Of a stretch of DNA of 56,258 bases, positions 16,965 through 25,972 are shown one piece after another (the stretch's first letter is position 1; each line of letters begins with the position of its first letter). A program made the position numbers and the translations under genes. This DNA comes from an uncultured Bacilli bacterium (GTDB lineage Bacteria; Bacillota_I; Bacilli_A; RF39; UBA660): NCBI GenBank assembly GCA_944332435.1, contig CALVJW010000006.1, positions 1-56,258 of the forward strand. Direction: 5' to 3'. The notes under the pieces were generated by a model. That model searched no databases. It saw only the letters and a program-made list of their open reading frames with translations, and was not told the DNA's origin.

Positions 16965-17321
16965 TTATGAAATTGTAACTTTGTATTCATATGTTTCGTT
17001 ATTATTTGTAATGGTAATGGTTGTACTTCTTGACATTTTTGCATTCGTTTCATGATTTTCTACTTCCCCAATATATCCACCATCAATTAATTCTCCTAAT
17101 GTCAAAGTATAAGTTTCTCCGTTATCAGGAATTTTCATTCTATTATCCGCTTCCCAATTTTTTGTTGCGGCAATAATATTGCTAATTTCTGTTTGATTCG
17201 CATCTTTCCTAGACTGTGAAATATATTTTTCTACTTGTGGAAAAGCAATTAAAGCTACTACAGATAGTAATACTAATACTGCCAAAAGTTCAATTAATGT
17301 AAATCCTTTACTTTGTCTCAT
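16965..17321 (-). CDS. Type IV pilin-like prepilin (pseudopilin)
   Basis: The 118-residue product starts MRQSKGFTLIELLAVLVLLS, a prepilin leader with G-FTLIE cleavage and methylation site and a 20-residue hydrophobic helix. The mature part has a short helix (ATKNWEADNRMKIP) and a small beta domain. ATG 17321 follows AGGTGAT; a longer frame would begin upstream of the promoter. It has its own promoter (17341-17369) and no pilus assembly gene nearby. Similar in plan to the prepilin at the window start, but the two mature domains differ. Confidence 0.85.
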   Translation of the reverse strand: MRQSKGFTLIELLAVLVLLSVVALIAFPQVEKYISQSRKDANQTEISNIIAATKNWEADNRMKIPDNGETYTLTLGELIDGGYIGEVENHETNAKMSRSTTITITNNNETYEYKVTIS

Positions 17322-17340
17322 TCTATCACCTACTATTATT

Positions 17341-17369
17341 AGAATAGCATATTTTGTTCTTTTTCTCAA
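17341..17369 (-). promoter_or_regulatory. Sigma-A promoter of the second pseudopilin gene
   Basis: TTGAGA (17364-17369) and TATTCT (17341-17346), spacer 17 bp. Confidence 0.6.
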
Positions 17370-17376
17370 GTACAAC

Positions 17377-17398
17377 AAAATCCCCAATTGGGGATTTT
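17377..17398 (-). terminator. Intrinsic terminator of the small gene at 17402-17554
   Basis: A 9-bp palindrome AAAATCCCC/GGGGATTTT with an AATT loop, just after the stop codon on the minus strand. Confidence 0.75.
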
Positions 17399-17401
17399 AA
17401 G

Positions 17402-17554
17402 TTACATCATATCTTCTAACTTCTCATTTGCTTTTTTTATTGTTTTATCTACTGTTCTTTCTACTTTACGCATCATTGGCTTATTGTATTTATCATATAA
17501 ATACATACATCCTGCACCAAGTGCAACTAGAGCTAAATTTTTTCCCATTTTCAT
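17402..17554 (-). CDS. Small single-pass membrane protein (50 aa)
   Basis: A 50-residue frame begins at ATG 17554 (MKMGKNLALVALGAGCMYLY) with AGAGGTGATTGAA before it, and ends TAA just before a terminator. One short hydrophobic N-terminal helix is followed by an amphipathic, charged helix (RKVERTVDKTIKKANEKLED). The plan resembles small YtxH- or DUF3918-like stress/membrane proteins of Bacilli, but I cannot assign it. Lies 75 bp after recD2's upstream end of the next unit and reads as its own unit. Confidence 0.65.
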   Translation of the reverse strand: MKMGKNLALVALGAGCMYLYDKYNKPMMRKVERTVDKTIKKANEKLEDMM

Positions 17555-17628
17555 TTCAATCACCTCTTTAGTTAAAAAATATGAGCCAGTGTATATAAAA
17601 ACTTATATACACTCTTAATATGAACGAA

Positions 17629-19848
17629 TTACAATTGTTTATTCATATTTTGTAACATTTCTTTTAAAGTAGTTTTTCTCACATATTCTTGATTGTTTTT
17701 TACTGCAAATTCAAAAGATTTTACTTCACCAATTAAAATCAATTTCTTTTTTGCTCTTGTTACACCTGTATAAACAAGTTTACGATATAACATTCTATGA
17801 TAATTATGACTAATCGGCATTACCACTACTTCAAATTCACTTCCTTGTGATTTATGAATCGTAATCACATAACCATGTTTTATTTTTACAAAATCCTTTG
17901 GTAAATATTTTACAACAATCCCATCATAGTCAACATATATTTCATTTTTACCACTTTTACTATGATTGGCAGGAATAATATACTTTATCACACCAATATC
18001 TCCATTAAATACATTTTCATCTGGCATATTTACTAATTGTAAAATTTTATCCTGTTCCCTAAAAATAGTGTCACCGTATTTTATTTCCACCTTGCTATCA
18101 TCTCTTGGATTAAATACATCTTGTAATTCTTTATTTAAAATATCAATGCCATTTTCTCCACGATACATTGGTGCCATAATCTGTACTCTTTTTTCATGAT
18201 ATTCTTTTTCTTTTAATTGACGGCATAAATTCTTTAAATTCATATTGATACTAGAACTAGAACAATTTAGAAAGGTATAATCACTATGTGTTTCTAAAAA
18301 TTTGGAACTTAAGCTACCTTCTTTTATTTCACTAGCTAATGTTGAAATATAAGAATTTTCATCTTGGCGATAGAGATGTTCCAATTGAACCGTCGGAATT
18401 ACTTGACTATCGATCATATCCTTTAAAATTTGCCCAGCTCCAACACTTGGTAATTGATTATAATCTCCAACTAATACAATTTGAATTTGGTTCGTTAATC
18501 CTTTTAATAAATGATTTAATAATAATGTATCAATCATACTTACTTCGTCTACAATAATAAATCGACTAAAATCTTTATTAAATTCATTGACTGCAAATTC
18601 ATTATTATCTTTATTCCACTTTAGAAAGCGATGAATTGTAGAAGCACTATGTAAAGTAGACTCACACATTCGTTTACTTGCACGCCCCGTTGGCGCAAGA
18701 AGACATAAATTAGCATCTAATTCTTCTGCATCCATTTTATGTATACGCGCATATAGTTCTACAATTGCTTTCATAATGGTCGTTTTCCCAGTTCCCGGTC
18801 CACCAGTGATAATCGTAATAGAATTAGTTAATGCTGTTACAATCGCTTCTTTTTGCTTTTCGTTATAAATAATATCATTTTCTTTTTGTAATGTTTCTAA
18901 ATAGGTCGTTAATTTGGGATAATGAAATGTTTTTTTCTGCACTAAAGAAGTTAACTGAAACGCAATATTTTTTTCTGCTTCGTACATTTCTTTTAAATAT
19001 AATTTATTTTCTTCTACGACAACTTTGTCTAATAAACGTAAATTATGTAAATAATTAGTAAATTGCTCTAATGTAATTTCTATTTTCAAATAACGATTTA
19101 ACTGTTTAAACACTTCTTCTTCCCTTAAATAAGTATCACCTTGTTTAAAAGATAGTTGTTCCATAATATAAATCATACATGATTCTATTCTATTTTCTTC
19201 CATTCGATCATAGCCAAGTTTCATTCCAATTTCATCTAATTTAGGAAAAGAGATTTCATCAACATCATCTAATAACTGATAAATATTATGCTCAATTGTT
19301 GTGATAGTATTACTTTTATAATAATTATAAATATTTAAACTATCTTTCATACTAAATCCCAAATCAGTTAAATAGACAATTGTTTGATGACTTTCTTCGT
19401 ATTTTTGCAATGTTTTTATAATATGATCCATTTTCTTTTTACTAAGTTTTGGTACTAACATCAAACATTCTGGTTCTTCTAAAATACAATCTAACGCTTG
19501 TTCACCTAAAGTATCGACAATTCTTTCCGCCATTTTTTCCCCAATTCCATGAAATAAATCACTTGATAAAAAAGCAATAATCCCATCTTTACCACTTGGC
19601 TTTACTCGTTCATATTCACTTACTTGAAATTGAAATCCATACTTTGGATGCTCTAATTCCTCTCCATAAAAAATATACTGATCATCCAAATTAAGTTCAT
19701 GAAAATAACCTGTAAAAGTAATTGTTTTTCCAGCATAATCTTCCATATTTTCCATATTGGTATCTGTTACTTTAAATAACCCAATTACGTAACCTTTATC
19801 AGATTCAAAAATACTTCTTCGGTAATTTCCTTTTATATATTTTTTCAC
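17629..19848 (-). CDS. recD2: RecD2-type SF1B DNA helicase
   Basis: RecD2 is a 5'-3' DNA helicase of bacteria without RecBC, acting in replication-fork and mismatch repair. The 739-residue protein has an N-terminal OB-like domain, helix-hairpin-helix region (GIGEKMAERIVDTLGEQAL), Walker A ITGGPGTGKTT (about 345-355), motif II VDEVSMIDT, LVGDYNQLPSVGAG, and the C-terminal UvrD-like YVITIHKSQGSEF. This is the RecD2 domain order (long N-terminus) rather than RecD of RecBCD. Start ATG 19848 lies after AGGTGATAAAG. Confidence 0.95.
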   Translation of the reverse strand: MKKYIKGNYRRSIFESDKGYVIGLFKVTDTNMENMEDYAGKTITFTGYFHELNLDDQYIFYGEELEHPKYGFQFQVSEYERVKPSGKDGIIAFLSSDLFHGIGEKMAERIVDTLGEQALDCILEEPECLMLVPKLSKKKMDHIIKTLQKYEESHQTIVYLTDLGFSMKDSLNIYNYYKSNTITTIEHNIYQLLDDVDEISFPKLDEIGMKLGYDRMEENRIESCMIYIMEQLSFKQGDTYLREEEVFKQLNRYLKIEITLEQFTNYLHNLRLLDKVVVEENKLYLKEMYEAEKNIAFQLTSLVQKKTFHYPKLTTYLETLQKENDIIYNEKQKEAIVTALTNSITIITGGPGTGKTTIMKAIVELYARIHKMDAEELDANLCLLAPTGRASKRMCESTLHSASTIHRFLKWNKDNNEFAVNEFNKDFSRFIIVDEVSMIDTLLLNHLLKGLTNQIQIVLVGDYNQLPSVGAGQILKDMIDSQVIPTVQLEHLYRQDENSYISTLASEIKEGSLSSKFLETHSDYTFLNCSSSSINMNLKNLCRQLKEKEYHEKRVQIMAPMYRGENGIDILNKELQDVFNPRDDSKVEIKYGDTIFREQDKILQLVNMPDENVFNGDIGVIKYIIPANHSKSGKNEIYVDYDGIVVKYLPKDFVKIKHGYVITIHKSQGSEFEVVVMPISHNYHRMLYRKLVYTGVTRAKKKLILIGEVKSFEFAVKNNQEYVRKTTLKEMLQNMNKQL

Positions 19849-19860
19849 TTTATCACCTCT

Positions 19861-19892
19861 AAAAAGAAAAGGTTCATTATGAATGAGCCTTT
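19861..19892 (-). terminator. Intrinsic terminator after the gene at 19877-20737
   Basis: AAAGG-TCATT / AATGA-CCTTT hairpin with one mismatch followed by TCTTTTT on the minus strand. Confidence 0.65.
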
Positions 19893-20737
19893 AAATCTTC
19901 TAATGTAATTGGATCCATCCGTATGGTTTCTCCTTCACGTCTTATTTTAGAACAAATATGATTTAATTTAGAAAAAGTTTGTACGTCTTTTACCGGTCCA
20001 ATCACAATAAAGTGCTTCTCGAAATCATGTGGTAATGTTCGATCAATTACCGTAAAATCAAAATAATATTGCTTACTATTTACCATATCATAACTCGTTG
20101 TTAAATAGTTTCCTTGCTTTAGATTTTCATTTAATATTGCAAGTACATCTTCGGTTGTACTTTTTTTGTGATTTGACCATGTGGCTTTTCCATCTTCATC
20201 CATTGTAACAATGACTAGTTGCTCACTTTTCAACTGAGCCATATCAATTAATTGTCCCAAATTATTAATCACATATGGTTCTAACTCTTTAATCATTGTT
20301 TCATTATGACAAAAAATATTAATAATAATATTACCATCGATAAAACGACAGAATGGAGTTTTATTGTCTGGAACAGTTACTTGGTTTCTTGGAATCGTAC
20401 ACTCATATCGTTTAGTATACATTTTCTGTTGTTCTAAATAACGTTTTAAGGCATTCATAACTCCACTAAAACGTTTCGTATAAATATCACCTTCAGGAAT
20501 ACTATTAATTGTTATTTTATGATTTGAAACTGCAGAACTACCAATTACAAGGCACATATAATCACCAACCAAACTCGCTGGTTCTAATATTTCTAATTCC
20601 TCTTCATAACATCTTATTTTTTTAGGATATGTTGTATCTTTTTTTTCTTTATCTAACAAAATTAATATATTAAATTCTCGATACTTAACCGTACTTTGAA
20701 TTCCTAATAAAGACTGTAATGAAACAGCTTGTTGCAT
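19877..20737 (-). CDS. Unknown 286-residue protein
   Basis: No family recognised. ATG 20737 (MQQAVSLQSLLGIQS) is preceded by AGGAGGG and by a strong promoter; the upstream extension to 20794 overlaps that promoter and is rejected. The protein is cytoplasmic-looking with mixed alpha/beta character. It contains a central basic segment (KRYLEQQKMYTKRYEC) and a late segment FDFTVIDRTLPHDFEKHFIVIGPV. It is an independent unit between the sortase gene and recD2. Confidence 0.7.
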   Translation of the reverse strand: MQQAVSLQSLLGIQSTVKYREFNILILLDKEKKDTTYPKKIRCYEEELEILEPASLVGDYMCLVIGSSAVSNHKITINSIPEGDIYTKRFSGVMNALKRYLEQQKMYTKRYECTIPRNQVTVPDNKTPFCRFIDGNIIINIFCHNETMIKELEPYVINNLGQLIDMAQLKSEQLVIVTMDEDGKATWSNHKKSTTEDVLAILNENLKQGNYLTTSYDMVNSKQYYFDFTVIDRTLPHDFEKHFIVIGPVKDVQTFSKLNHICSKIRREGETIRMDPITLEDLKAHS

Positions 20738-20765
20738 AGTATCCCTCCTAGTTCTTTCTATATTC

Positions 20766-20794
20766 AGTTTACTATGAAGGAATAACGATGTCAA
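20766..20794 (-). promoter_or_regulatory. Sigma-A promoter of the gene at 19877-20737
   Basis: Consensus TTGACA (20789-20794) and TAAACT (20766-20771), spacer 17 bp. Confidence 0.75.
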
Positions 20795-20812
20795 TCATTA
20801 CCAGATAAAAGG

Positions 20813-21334
20813 TTAAATTTGACAATATACAACTAATCTCTTTTCATTATCATTCATGCAAGTAATTAAAATTAACATATGATTACGCAGTTTCTTCATA
20901 AATGACAGATTACTTTCTTCAATTACTTCTTTCCCTATCACATGATATTGATACTGATTTTTTTCCTTTACTAATTCTACCGTATCACCAATTTTTAATT
21001 TATGAAGAATCTCAAATTGATTTTTTCTACTATGACCTACTAAAATAAATGGATCACAAGGAACATTTTTGGGATGCTCACCAAAAATACCTATTTTAAA
21101 TTGACTCACTGCTTGTTCTGGCGAACCATACATAATAAATCGATATTGATGATAATTAGGAAAAGATAAATAACCAAAATATTCATTTCGATATTGTTCT
21201 GGCTCTTCTTCATATTCCATCATTAATATTTGTTCCTTTTTTTGGTCCATTTTTAAAACCCCATAACCTAGTAAGAAAGAAAAAGTCATCAAAAATAATA
21301 TCATCCATCCTAATTTTTCGAATATTTTATCCAT
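20813..21334 (-). CDS. Sortase transpeptidase
   Basis: Membrane-bound cysteine transpeptidase that attaches surface proteins to the wall or polymerises pilins. The 173-residue protein has one N-terminal membrane helix (about 9-29) and the catalytic set: His101 in ILVGHSRKNQF, Cys159 in LILITCMND and Arg166 (C-x6-R) in EKRLVV. It is shorter than typical class A/C enzymes (around 200+), with no C-terminal membrane helix, so I cannot set the class. It overlaps the adhesin gene upstream by 8 bp, so that adhesin is its likely substrate. Confidence 0.85.
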   Translation of the reverse strand: MDKIFEKLGWMILFLMTFSFLLGYGVLKMDQKKEQILMMEYEEEPEQYRNEYFGYLSFPNYHQYRFIMYGSPEQAVSQFKIGIFGEHPKNVPCDPFILVGHSRKNQFEILHKLKIGDTVELVKEKNQYQYHVIGKEVIEESNLSFMKKLRNHMLILITCMNDNEKRLVVYCQI

Positions 21335-24113
21335 GCCGCTTCTTTTTTAGGAAAAAAGCAAGAAAGAAAAAGGTAATCATACTTCCAAAGCCAATTATCA
21401 TCCATTTTTCAATTATTTTATTTAAACTAGACGTATCTGGCAAAATTAATTTTTTATTTTTTACTACAATTTTATTCACCACATTATCTTGATATAATTC
21501 TACTTTTCTCTTTCCTTTCATTCGTTGGTATCCATCTGGTGCTTTTATTTCCTCTATATAATAAGTACCATACTCTAATGATTCTAAAAGAAGCATTCCA
21601 TTTTCATCCACTTGATCTTGATAAATAGCCTTTCCTGTTTCATCCGTGATTGTAAAAATCGCATTCGATAACAACTTACCATGATTATCCTGTTTTAAAA
21701 TTAAAATACTGCCTTTTTTCTTTTCATTTACCACTGTTTCACTTTTCTTAGGCTCTTCCTTTGTTACTTTCACTACGATTTCTTTACTTTTTTTATATTC
21801 CTTTTTATCAGTAAGTTCTTTAATCACATAAGTTCCAAACGGTAAATTTTCAAATGTAATTCTTCCTTCTTGATTAGTTACTTCTTTCATTAATAAAGTA
21901 TTTACTGGAATTGTTGTATGATTGATTTTTATTGGTTCTTGGTTGTAGATTCCAAATTCTATTTGTTCAAATGGGATTTTTTGATAAACACCTAGTCGCT
22001 TATCAATTCCAATCATCTTTTCTGCTTTTTTTAATAATTCTATTTTGGTATGTGGTACTTCGTTGACAAAAGAGAATTCTTTAATCATAACACGATCTTG
22101 ATTTTCCGTTGCTTCTATTTGAAAGCAATATTCTTTTTCATCCAAAATATAATCTTCAACAGTATAAGTTTCTTTTAAGCAATAGCTACCTAATGGTAAT
22201 TCTTTTGAAATAACTTCTCCATTCTTTGTTTCCAATTTTTCTACAATATCATGTTGTTTATAAATTATTTTTTCATTTTCCACAATATTTTCTTTTGCAT
22301 ACAAAGTAAAAACTACACCCGTTAATGGTACCATTTCTTCTTGTTTTTCATATAATCCATCTTCATTTTGAACAAATGTAATTTTGCGTCCTTGTTTTTT
22401 AATCTTTACTTTTCCCTTTTGTCTTATATTCTTTACTTCAATCGTATAAAGTAATCCATCTTCCGTCTTTTCATACTTGGTATCTTCATTTAAAGTAAAT
22501 GGAATAGGAGCTTCTAACTTATAATAGCCAGTTGGTGCCGTTTTTTCTTCTAATTCATAACGTCCTGCTGGTAAAGAAGATGGAAGTAAAATCTCTCCAT
22601 TTTGATCCGTCTGAAATTCTTCTATTACTTTATTTTCTGGATAAGTAAGATTTTGTTTTACATACTCACCAGTATCTAAATTTTTTATTTTGAAGGTAAT
22701 GTTTTCCACACGAATGGGATTGCCTATTTCATCTACTTTTTTAATTTTTAATTTACTACGAATAAATTTGTCATGTAATACATATTGGATCGGTTCTTTT
22801 TTATCTTCTGTTACATGAATTTCAAAATCTTTTACTTTTTCATAATTTGGTAGTGTATTTAATTGTTTTACAACATAGTCACCATATGGTAATTCAAAAG
22901 AAACAGAGCCATAAGAATCTGTTACCACTTCTTGATAAAGTGTTCCATCTTTCTTATAAATACCAAAATGAATCGATACCTCTGGCTTTAAAATTCCAGT
23001 TTCCCCATCGGAAAATACTTTAATTAATTTAACCTTATTCTTTATTACTTCTTCTAACATATCCATATCTACTTCTAAATTCGTATCTTGATTGAAAGTA
23101 ACAGTATAAATTTTTTTATCTAATAAGTATCCTTCTGGTGCTTTTATTTCTTTTATTTTATAAGTACCAGCCGGTATATCTTTTAACGTAGCAACTCCAT
23201 TTCGATCAGTCTTCATTGTATTCAAATAATCTAGTCCATTACTAATTTCATAAACTGCTCCTTCTAAAGTTGCATCTCCACTTGGTTCATTCGTATCCGT
23301 ATCAGCATCTTTTTTATGTATTGCAAGTTGATATCCTTTAACCTTAATATGAACATTTGCTTCCACACGACTAGATAATCCAAACGTTCCTAATGCTTGA
23401 GAATTATTTTTAGTATAAAGAAAACTTGCTTGATAAGAATTTGGATATCGCAAAAAGGATATCGTTGTTTCTCCTACTTTTTGGGGATAGATTATCAATT
23501 TATTCCCCTCGATTTTAGTATCTTGATTAACTGGTAAAATTACCCCATAATCATGAAGAATTCCATTTTTTTCATTTAAATAAAATGGCACACCTGAGAT
23601 AACTTCATACGTTTGTCCATGAAATGACGGCTTATTATAGTGGCCATCCATTAAACGCTTAATTTCCTTTTTCTCAGATTCTACATTAATTCTTTCCCCT
23701 TGATGTTCTGCTTTTGTCGTCCAATAAAGTTCCTTTAATCCTAAATAACGCCATATTAATTCTTGCGTGGCCAAATAATACTTCGTTGTCTGATGGGATG
23801 GATATTGATAACCGTAATAAGCGACTAACTCTAAATATTCTTTATCTTCTTTGTCTAAATTTTTAATAGAAAAATCAGTATAAGAATCATAAATATTTTC
23901 TGTAATCCATTTACCGGGTTCTAAACAATATGCGAGTTTATTATTCGCATAAGTAAGTCCAATTTGATTCCAATAGAATAAATCTCCAATCATAAAATTT
24001 CCATAAACATTCTTTAAATAATCAACTCGTACTTGTGTATCGTTTGGTTTAGCATTTACAAATCCAATCATACTGCCAATCAAAATGAATATAACAAGTA
24101 ATTTTTTCTTCAT
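21327..24113 (-). CDS. Cell-wall-anchored thioester (TED)/Cna-B repeat surface protein
   Basis: A 928-residue surface adhesin. Residues 1-22 form the signal peptide. A thioester domain follows, with Cys63 in AYCLEPGKW and Gln117 in LATQELIW, the residue pair that forms the reactive internal thioester used for covalent host binding. About six Cna-B/SpaA-like repeats come next, marked by isopeptide Glu motifs such as IKEIKAPEGYLLD, EEKTAPTGYYKLE and EEIKAPDGYQRM. The end has the sorting signal LPDTS (891-895), a membrane helix and KKKRHG. LPDTS differs from LPxTG at the last residue. The sortase gene overlaps the end. AAGGGAGG precedes ATG 24113. Confidence 0.9.
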   Translation of the reverse strand: MKKKLLVIFILIGSMIGFVNAKPNDTQVRVDYLKNVYGNFMIGDLFYWNQIGLTYANNKLAYCLEPGKWITENIYDSYTDFSIKNLDKEDKEYLELVAYYGYQYPSHQTTKYYLATQELIWRYLGLKELYWTTKAEHQGERINVESEKKEIKRLMDGHYNKPSFHGQTYEVISGVPFYLNEKNGILHDYGVILPVNQDTKIEGNKLIIYPQKVGETTISFLRYPNSYQASFLYTKNNSQALGTFGLSSRVEANVHIKVKGYQLAIHKKDADTDTNEPSGDATLEGAVYEISNGLDYLNTMKTDRNGVATLKDIPAGTYKIKEIKAPEGYLLDKKIYTVTFNQDTNLEVDMDMLEEVIKNKVKLIKVFSDGETGILKPEVSIHFGIYKKDGTLYQEVVTDSYGSVSFELPYGDYVVKQLNTLPNYEKVKDFEIHVTEDKKEPIQYVLHDKFIRSKLKIKKVDEIGNPIRVENITFKIKNLDTGEYVKQNLTYPENKVIEEFQTDQNGEILLPSSLPAGRYELEEKTAPTGYYKLEAPIPFTLNEDTKYEKTEDGLLYTIEVKNIRQKGKVKIKKQGRKITFVQNEDGLYEKQEEMVPLTGVVFTLYAKENIVENEKIIYKQHDIVEKLETKNGEVISKELPLGSYCLKETYTVEDYILDEKEYCFQIEATENQDRVMIKEFSFVNEVPHTKIELLKKAEKMIGIDKRLGVYQKIPFEQIEFGIYNQEPIKINHTTIPVNTLLMKEVTNQEGRITFENLPFGTYVIKELTDKKEYKKSKEIVVKVTKEEPKKSETVVNEKKKGSILILKQDNHGKLLSNAIFTITDETGKAIYQDQVDENGMLLLESLEYGTYYIEEIKAPDGYQRMKGKRKVELYQDNVVNKIVVKNKKLILPDTSSLNKIIEKWMIIGFGSMITFFFLAFFLKKKRHG

Positions 24114-24200
24114 ACGCTTCCTCCCTTACACTTCTATTTTTCGATAAAAATCATGAAATTCCTGCATAAAAAGAAAAAAAATTTTATCTTTTCATAATCA

Positions 24201-24229
24201 TTGAATAATCTCACATTTTAGTGTAAGAT
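24201..24229 (+). promoter_or_regulatory. Sigma-A promoter of the rodA/ftsW-like gene
   Basis: TTGAAT (24201-24206) and TAAGAT (24224-24229) with 17 bp between; start codon at 24246. Confidence 0.6.
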
Positions 24230-24245
24230 GTTAACAGGTGATAAC

Positions 24246-25376
24246 ATGAAAAAAATATCAAAATATAAAGTAGACCGAGGATTATTTATCACATTAATTT
24301 TATTTGCGATAATTAGTGTTGCAACAGTTTATAGTGCACAAAGTTTGCTTCCTAGTTATATGCATGATTTAGCAATTAGACAAGCAATCTGGTATATTGT
24401 AGGCTTTATTATTGCTTATTTTATTATGTTTATTGGAAATGAATATATCTACCGAAACATATGGGTTTTATACGGTTTAGGAGTTGCTTCTTTAGTAGCA
24501 TTACTCTTATTTGCAGAGCCAATTAATGATGCGAGATGTTGGTTTTCGATTCCTGGAATTGGTACAATACAACCAAGTGAATTTATGAAAATCATTTTGA
24601 TTATTACGTTAGGAACAATGATTCATAATTTTAATACCAACTATACTGATCCTACCGTCGAAGAAGAATTTCAATTTCTCATTAAAGTAGGGATTGTGGT
24701 TGCAATACCAAGTCTTCTTACTTTTTTGCAACCAGATACTGGAGTTGTATTAATTTACTTATTAATTACCGCAATTATGTTATTTATATCCGGAATTCGT
24801 TATCGTTGGTTTCTCATTGCCATTGGTATTTTACTTGCTTTCGTTGGTATAGTTCTAGCTATTTATTTTATCAATACTGATTTATTTATTGATATTTTTG
24901 GTACTAGCTTCTTTTTACGTGTAGATCGTTTACTAGATTGGTCTAATAAAAGCGGATTCCAATTAGAAAATGGATTAAGTGCGATTGGTTCTGCTGGATT
25001 ATTTGGAAATGGTTTTAATCAAACACCACTATATTTTCCTGAACCACAAACTGATTTTGTGTTCGCAACATTTGCTAGTAACTTTGGTTTTATTGGCTCT
25101 GTATTCTTACTTTCTTTAATTGCTTTCTTTGATATTCGTTTAATCTTTATCGCCATTCGTAGCAGTTCTAATGTTAATAAATATGTCATCGCAGGAATTG
25201 TCGGAATGCTTATTTATCAACAACTACAAAATATTGGAATGACGTTTGGACTTATGCCAATTACTGGTATTACTCTTCCATTTATTAGTTATGGAGGTTC
25301 TAGTTTACTTAGTTATATGATTATGGCTGGAATATTCTTTAATATTTCTAATGAACAAATGCGCTATGCCAATTAA
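24246..25376 (+). CDS. rodA: RodA/FtsW (SEDS) family peptidoglycan glycosyltransferase
   Basis: Polytopic SEDS protein that polymerises lipid II with a class B PBP during elongation, division or spore cortex synthesis. The 376-residue protein has about ten membrane helices, the hallmark segment CWFSIPGIGTIQPSEFMKI, the extracellular loop GLFGNGFNQTPLYFPEPQTDF (catalytic-Asp-containing loop) and the terminal MPITGITLPFISYGGSS. The loop is closest to RodA in pattern but SpoVE or FtsW cannot be excluded. Start ATG 24246 has AGGTGATAAC before it; the six-codon longer form from 24228 lacks an SD. Monocistronic. Confidence 0.85.
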   Translation: MKKISKYKVDRGLFITLILFAIISVATVYSAQSLLPSYMHDLAIRQAIWYIVGFIIAYFIMFIGNEYIYRNIWVLYGLGVASLVALLLFAEPINDARCWFSIPGIGTIQPSEFMKIILIITLGTMIHNFNTNYTDPTVEEEFQFLIKVGIVVAIPSLLTFLQPDTGVVLIYLLITAIMLFISGIRYRWFLIAIGILLAFVGIVLAIYFINTDLFIDIFGTSFFLRVDRLLDWSNKSGFQLENGLSAIGSAGLFGNGFNQTPLYFPEPQTDFVFATFASNFGFIGSVFLLSLIAFFDIRLIFIAIRSSSNVNKYVIAGIVGMLIYQQLQNIGMTFGLMPITGITLPFISYGGSSLLSYMIMAGIFFNISNEQMRYAN

Positions 25377-25402
25377 AAACAGATTTCTAAAGAAATCTGT
25401 TT
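25377..25402. terminator. Bidirectional intrinsic terminator
   Basis: AAACAGATTTC/GAAATCTGTTT, loop TAAA, between the convergent rodA-like and CmpB-family genes, with T runs on both strands. Confidence 0.8.
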
Positions 25403-25904
25403 ATTTTATATTATGATAAAAGGTAAGACCATAATCTAGAAGAAATACAAACATTACAATTATCGTAATTGTTAAAGGAATTTGCTTTACAAGTGGATCT
25501 AAAAAAGGTTTGATAACATAAATAAAAAAGATAGAACCAATTCCCCAAGTTAAACTCATCGTAAGAGAAATATATTTACCAATATGAAATGGATGACTAC
25601 TATAATCCCAAAAAACTTTGTGAAAAAAGTGTTCAATGGCAATTCCACCTAGCCATTCAATTGCTGTTAACATGATTGTGATAATGACAAAAGCAAACAA
25701 AGTTTCATAAATACGTGGCATATGAAGATTGTAAAATAAATAATTGGACAGTAATACAATCATTACTGCACCTACTCCATATACCGGTGTCCAAGGACCA
25801 TATAAAATTCCACTTTGAAAATGACTTTTCGTAAAAAAAGCTACTACTGTTTCTAATCCATACCCTAAAATAGAGTAAATTAAAAAAGTATTAATATAGT
25901 ACAT
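25401..25904 (-). CDS. Putative ABC-transporter-permease-like membrane protein (CmpB/DUF1113 family)
   Basis: A 167-residue protein with about five membrane helices. The first segment FLIYSILGYGLETVVAFF, then GPWTPVYGVGAVMIV, and AIEWLGGIAIEHFFHKVFWDYS match the CmpB (DUF1113) family found in Clostridia and Bacilli; the transporter label of the family is by similarity and the role is unknown. Start ATG 25904 (MYYINTF) follows GGTGATT; an upstream extension to 25964 would start inside the spoIVA terminator. Confidence 0.75.
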   Translation of the reverse strand: MYYINTFLIYSILGYGLETVVAFFTKSHFQSGILYGPWTPVYGVGAVMIVLLSNYLFYNLHMPRIYETLFAFVIITIMLTAIEWLGGIAIEHFFHKVFWDYSSHPFHIGKYISLTMSLTWGIGSIFFIYVIKPFLDPLVKQIPLTITIIVMFVFLLDYGLTFYHNIK

Positions 25905-25947
25905 ATAAATCACCATTATTAATATGGTACATTCACATTCTGTTATA

Positions 25948-25972
25948 CAAAAAAACTCTTTCAAAGAGTTTT
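25948..25972 (-). terminator. Intrinsic terminator of spoIVA
   Basis: AAAACTCTTT/AAAGAGTTTT hairpin with T run on the minus strand. Confidence 0.8.
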
